From JAXLYX01 sp046351215 (GTDB lineage: Bacteria > Myxococcota_A > Polyangia > Polyangiales > Houyiibacteriaceae): a stretch of 64,000 nucleotides of DNA. The notes beneath the pieces are model-generated. The model worked only from the letters and a program-made list of their open reading frames with translations, did not search any database and had not been told where the DNA came from. Both the position numbers and the translations under genes were made by a program. Positions 63,922 through 64,000 of the stretch are shown in pieces (position 1 is the stretch's first letter; each line of letters starts with the position of its first letter). The DNA is taken from assembly GCA_046351215.1 (NCBI GenBank), contig JAXLYX010000011.1:124001-188000 (forward strand), read 5' to 3'.

Positions 63922-64000
63922 GCCGCGGCCGGATCCGGGCGCCCGTCCGGAACCTCCCGAATTCACGCCGGATCCCGCGGCGCTTCCCTGGTTTCGGCCT

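Overview
The window is a 64 kb stretch of very GC-rich, densely coded chromosome. I read it as a myxobacterium (Myxococcota, probably the Sandaracinus/Polyangiales side). The pointers are a CdnL/CarD regulator, a recA gene preceded by a perfect match to the Myxococcus-type LexA box as I remember it, a Ser/Thr kinase with the HRDVTPHN loop, a DUF4388 protein, a cysteine-rich lipoprotein with MopE-like repeats, a tandem cyclic-nucleotide-binding protein, and third-position GC high enough to give long antisense shadow ORFs everywhere. No rRNA, tRNA, CRISPR array, insertion sequence, integrase or phage gene was seen.

Layout. 1-4.4 kb (minus): Gld-type ABC exporter operon (ATPase, permease, GldG-like, DUF4340). 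4.7 kb: Cys-rich lipoprotein. 5.8-9.1 kb (minus): second ABC-2 operon ending in a PP2C-like protein that has lost its metal-binding residues. 9.2-11.6 kb: 2TM protein with a 24-bp repeat, MFS transporter, NTF2-like protein. 11.7-19 kb: lone ABC ATPase, then a DUF58-transglutaminase-MoxR-TPR operon. 19-22 kb: two thiolases. 22-28.3 kb: PQQ-propeller lipoprotein, YchJ-like protein, SRAP protein, kinase, TPR protein. 28.3-31.8 kb: GrxD-BolA pair, DUF4388 protein, FabD, Fur. 31.8-39 kb: membrane protein, enlarged SecA, ArgJ, CAP protein. 39-41.5 kb: tandem cNMP-binding protein, then the only long non-coding gap, then a small lipoprotein. 41.5-45.4 kb: YdcH-like protein, LolA, two glycosyltransferases, chalcone-isomerase-like protein. 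45.4-51.2 kb (minus): GlmS, a pair of M16 peptidases, TauE/SafE permease. 51.3-55.4 kb: CinA, RecA, a lipoprotein, CdnL. 55.5-58.5 kb: a tight five-gene operon that looks like a type III secretion translocon cassette. 58.5-64 kb: HisIE, an XRE regulator, a HGSNAT-like acyltransferase, and the Prs-L25-Pth housekeeping run.

Two places stand out. (1) 55528-58475: five overlapping or abutting small genes, in the same order and similar sizes as Salmonella SPI-2 sseA-sseB-sscA-sseC-sseD. They include a two-membrane-segment SctE/SseC-like protein and a one-segment SctB-like protein, placed between housekeeping genes with no secretion apparatus in view. (2) 40347-41041: a 695-bp gap with a near-consensus sigma-54 promoter, a possible activator site, a perfect 13-bp stem-loop, a pyrimidine-rich stretch that repeats an anti-Shine-Dalgarno sequence, and a terminator-like hairpin. 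I read it as an undescribed sigma-54-driven small RNA. All family calls come from reading motifs; no database search was run.
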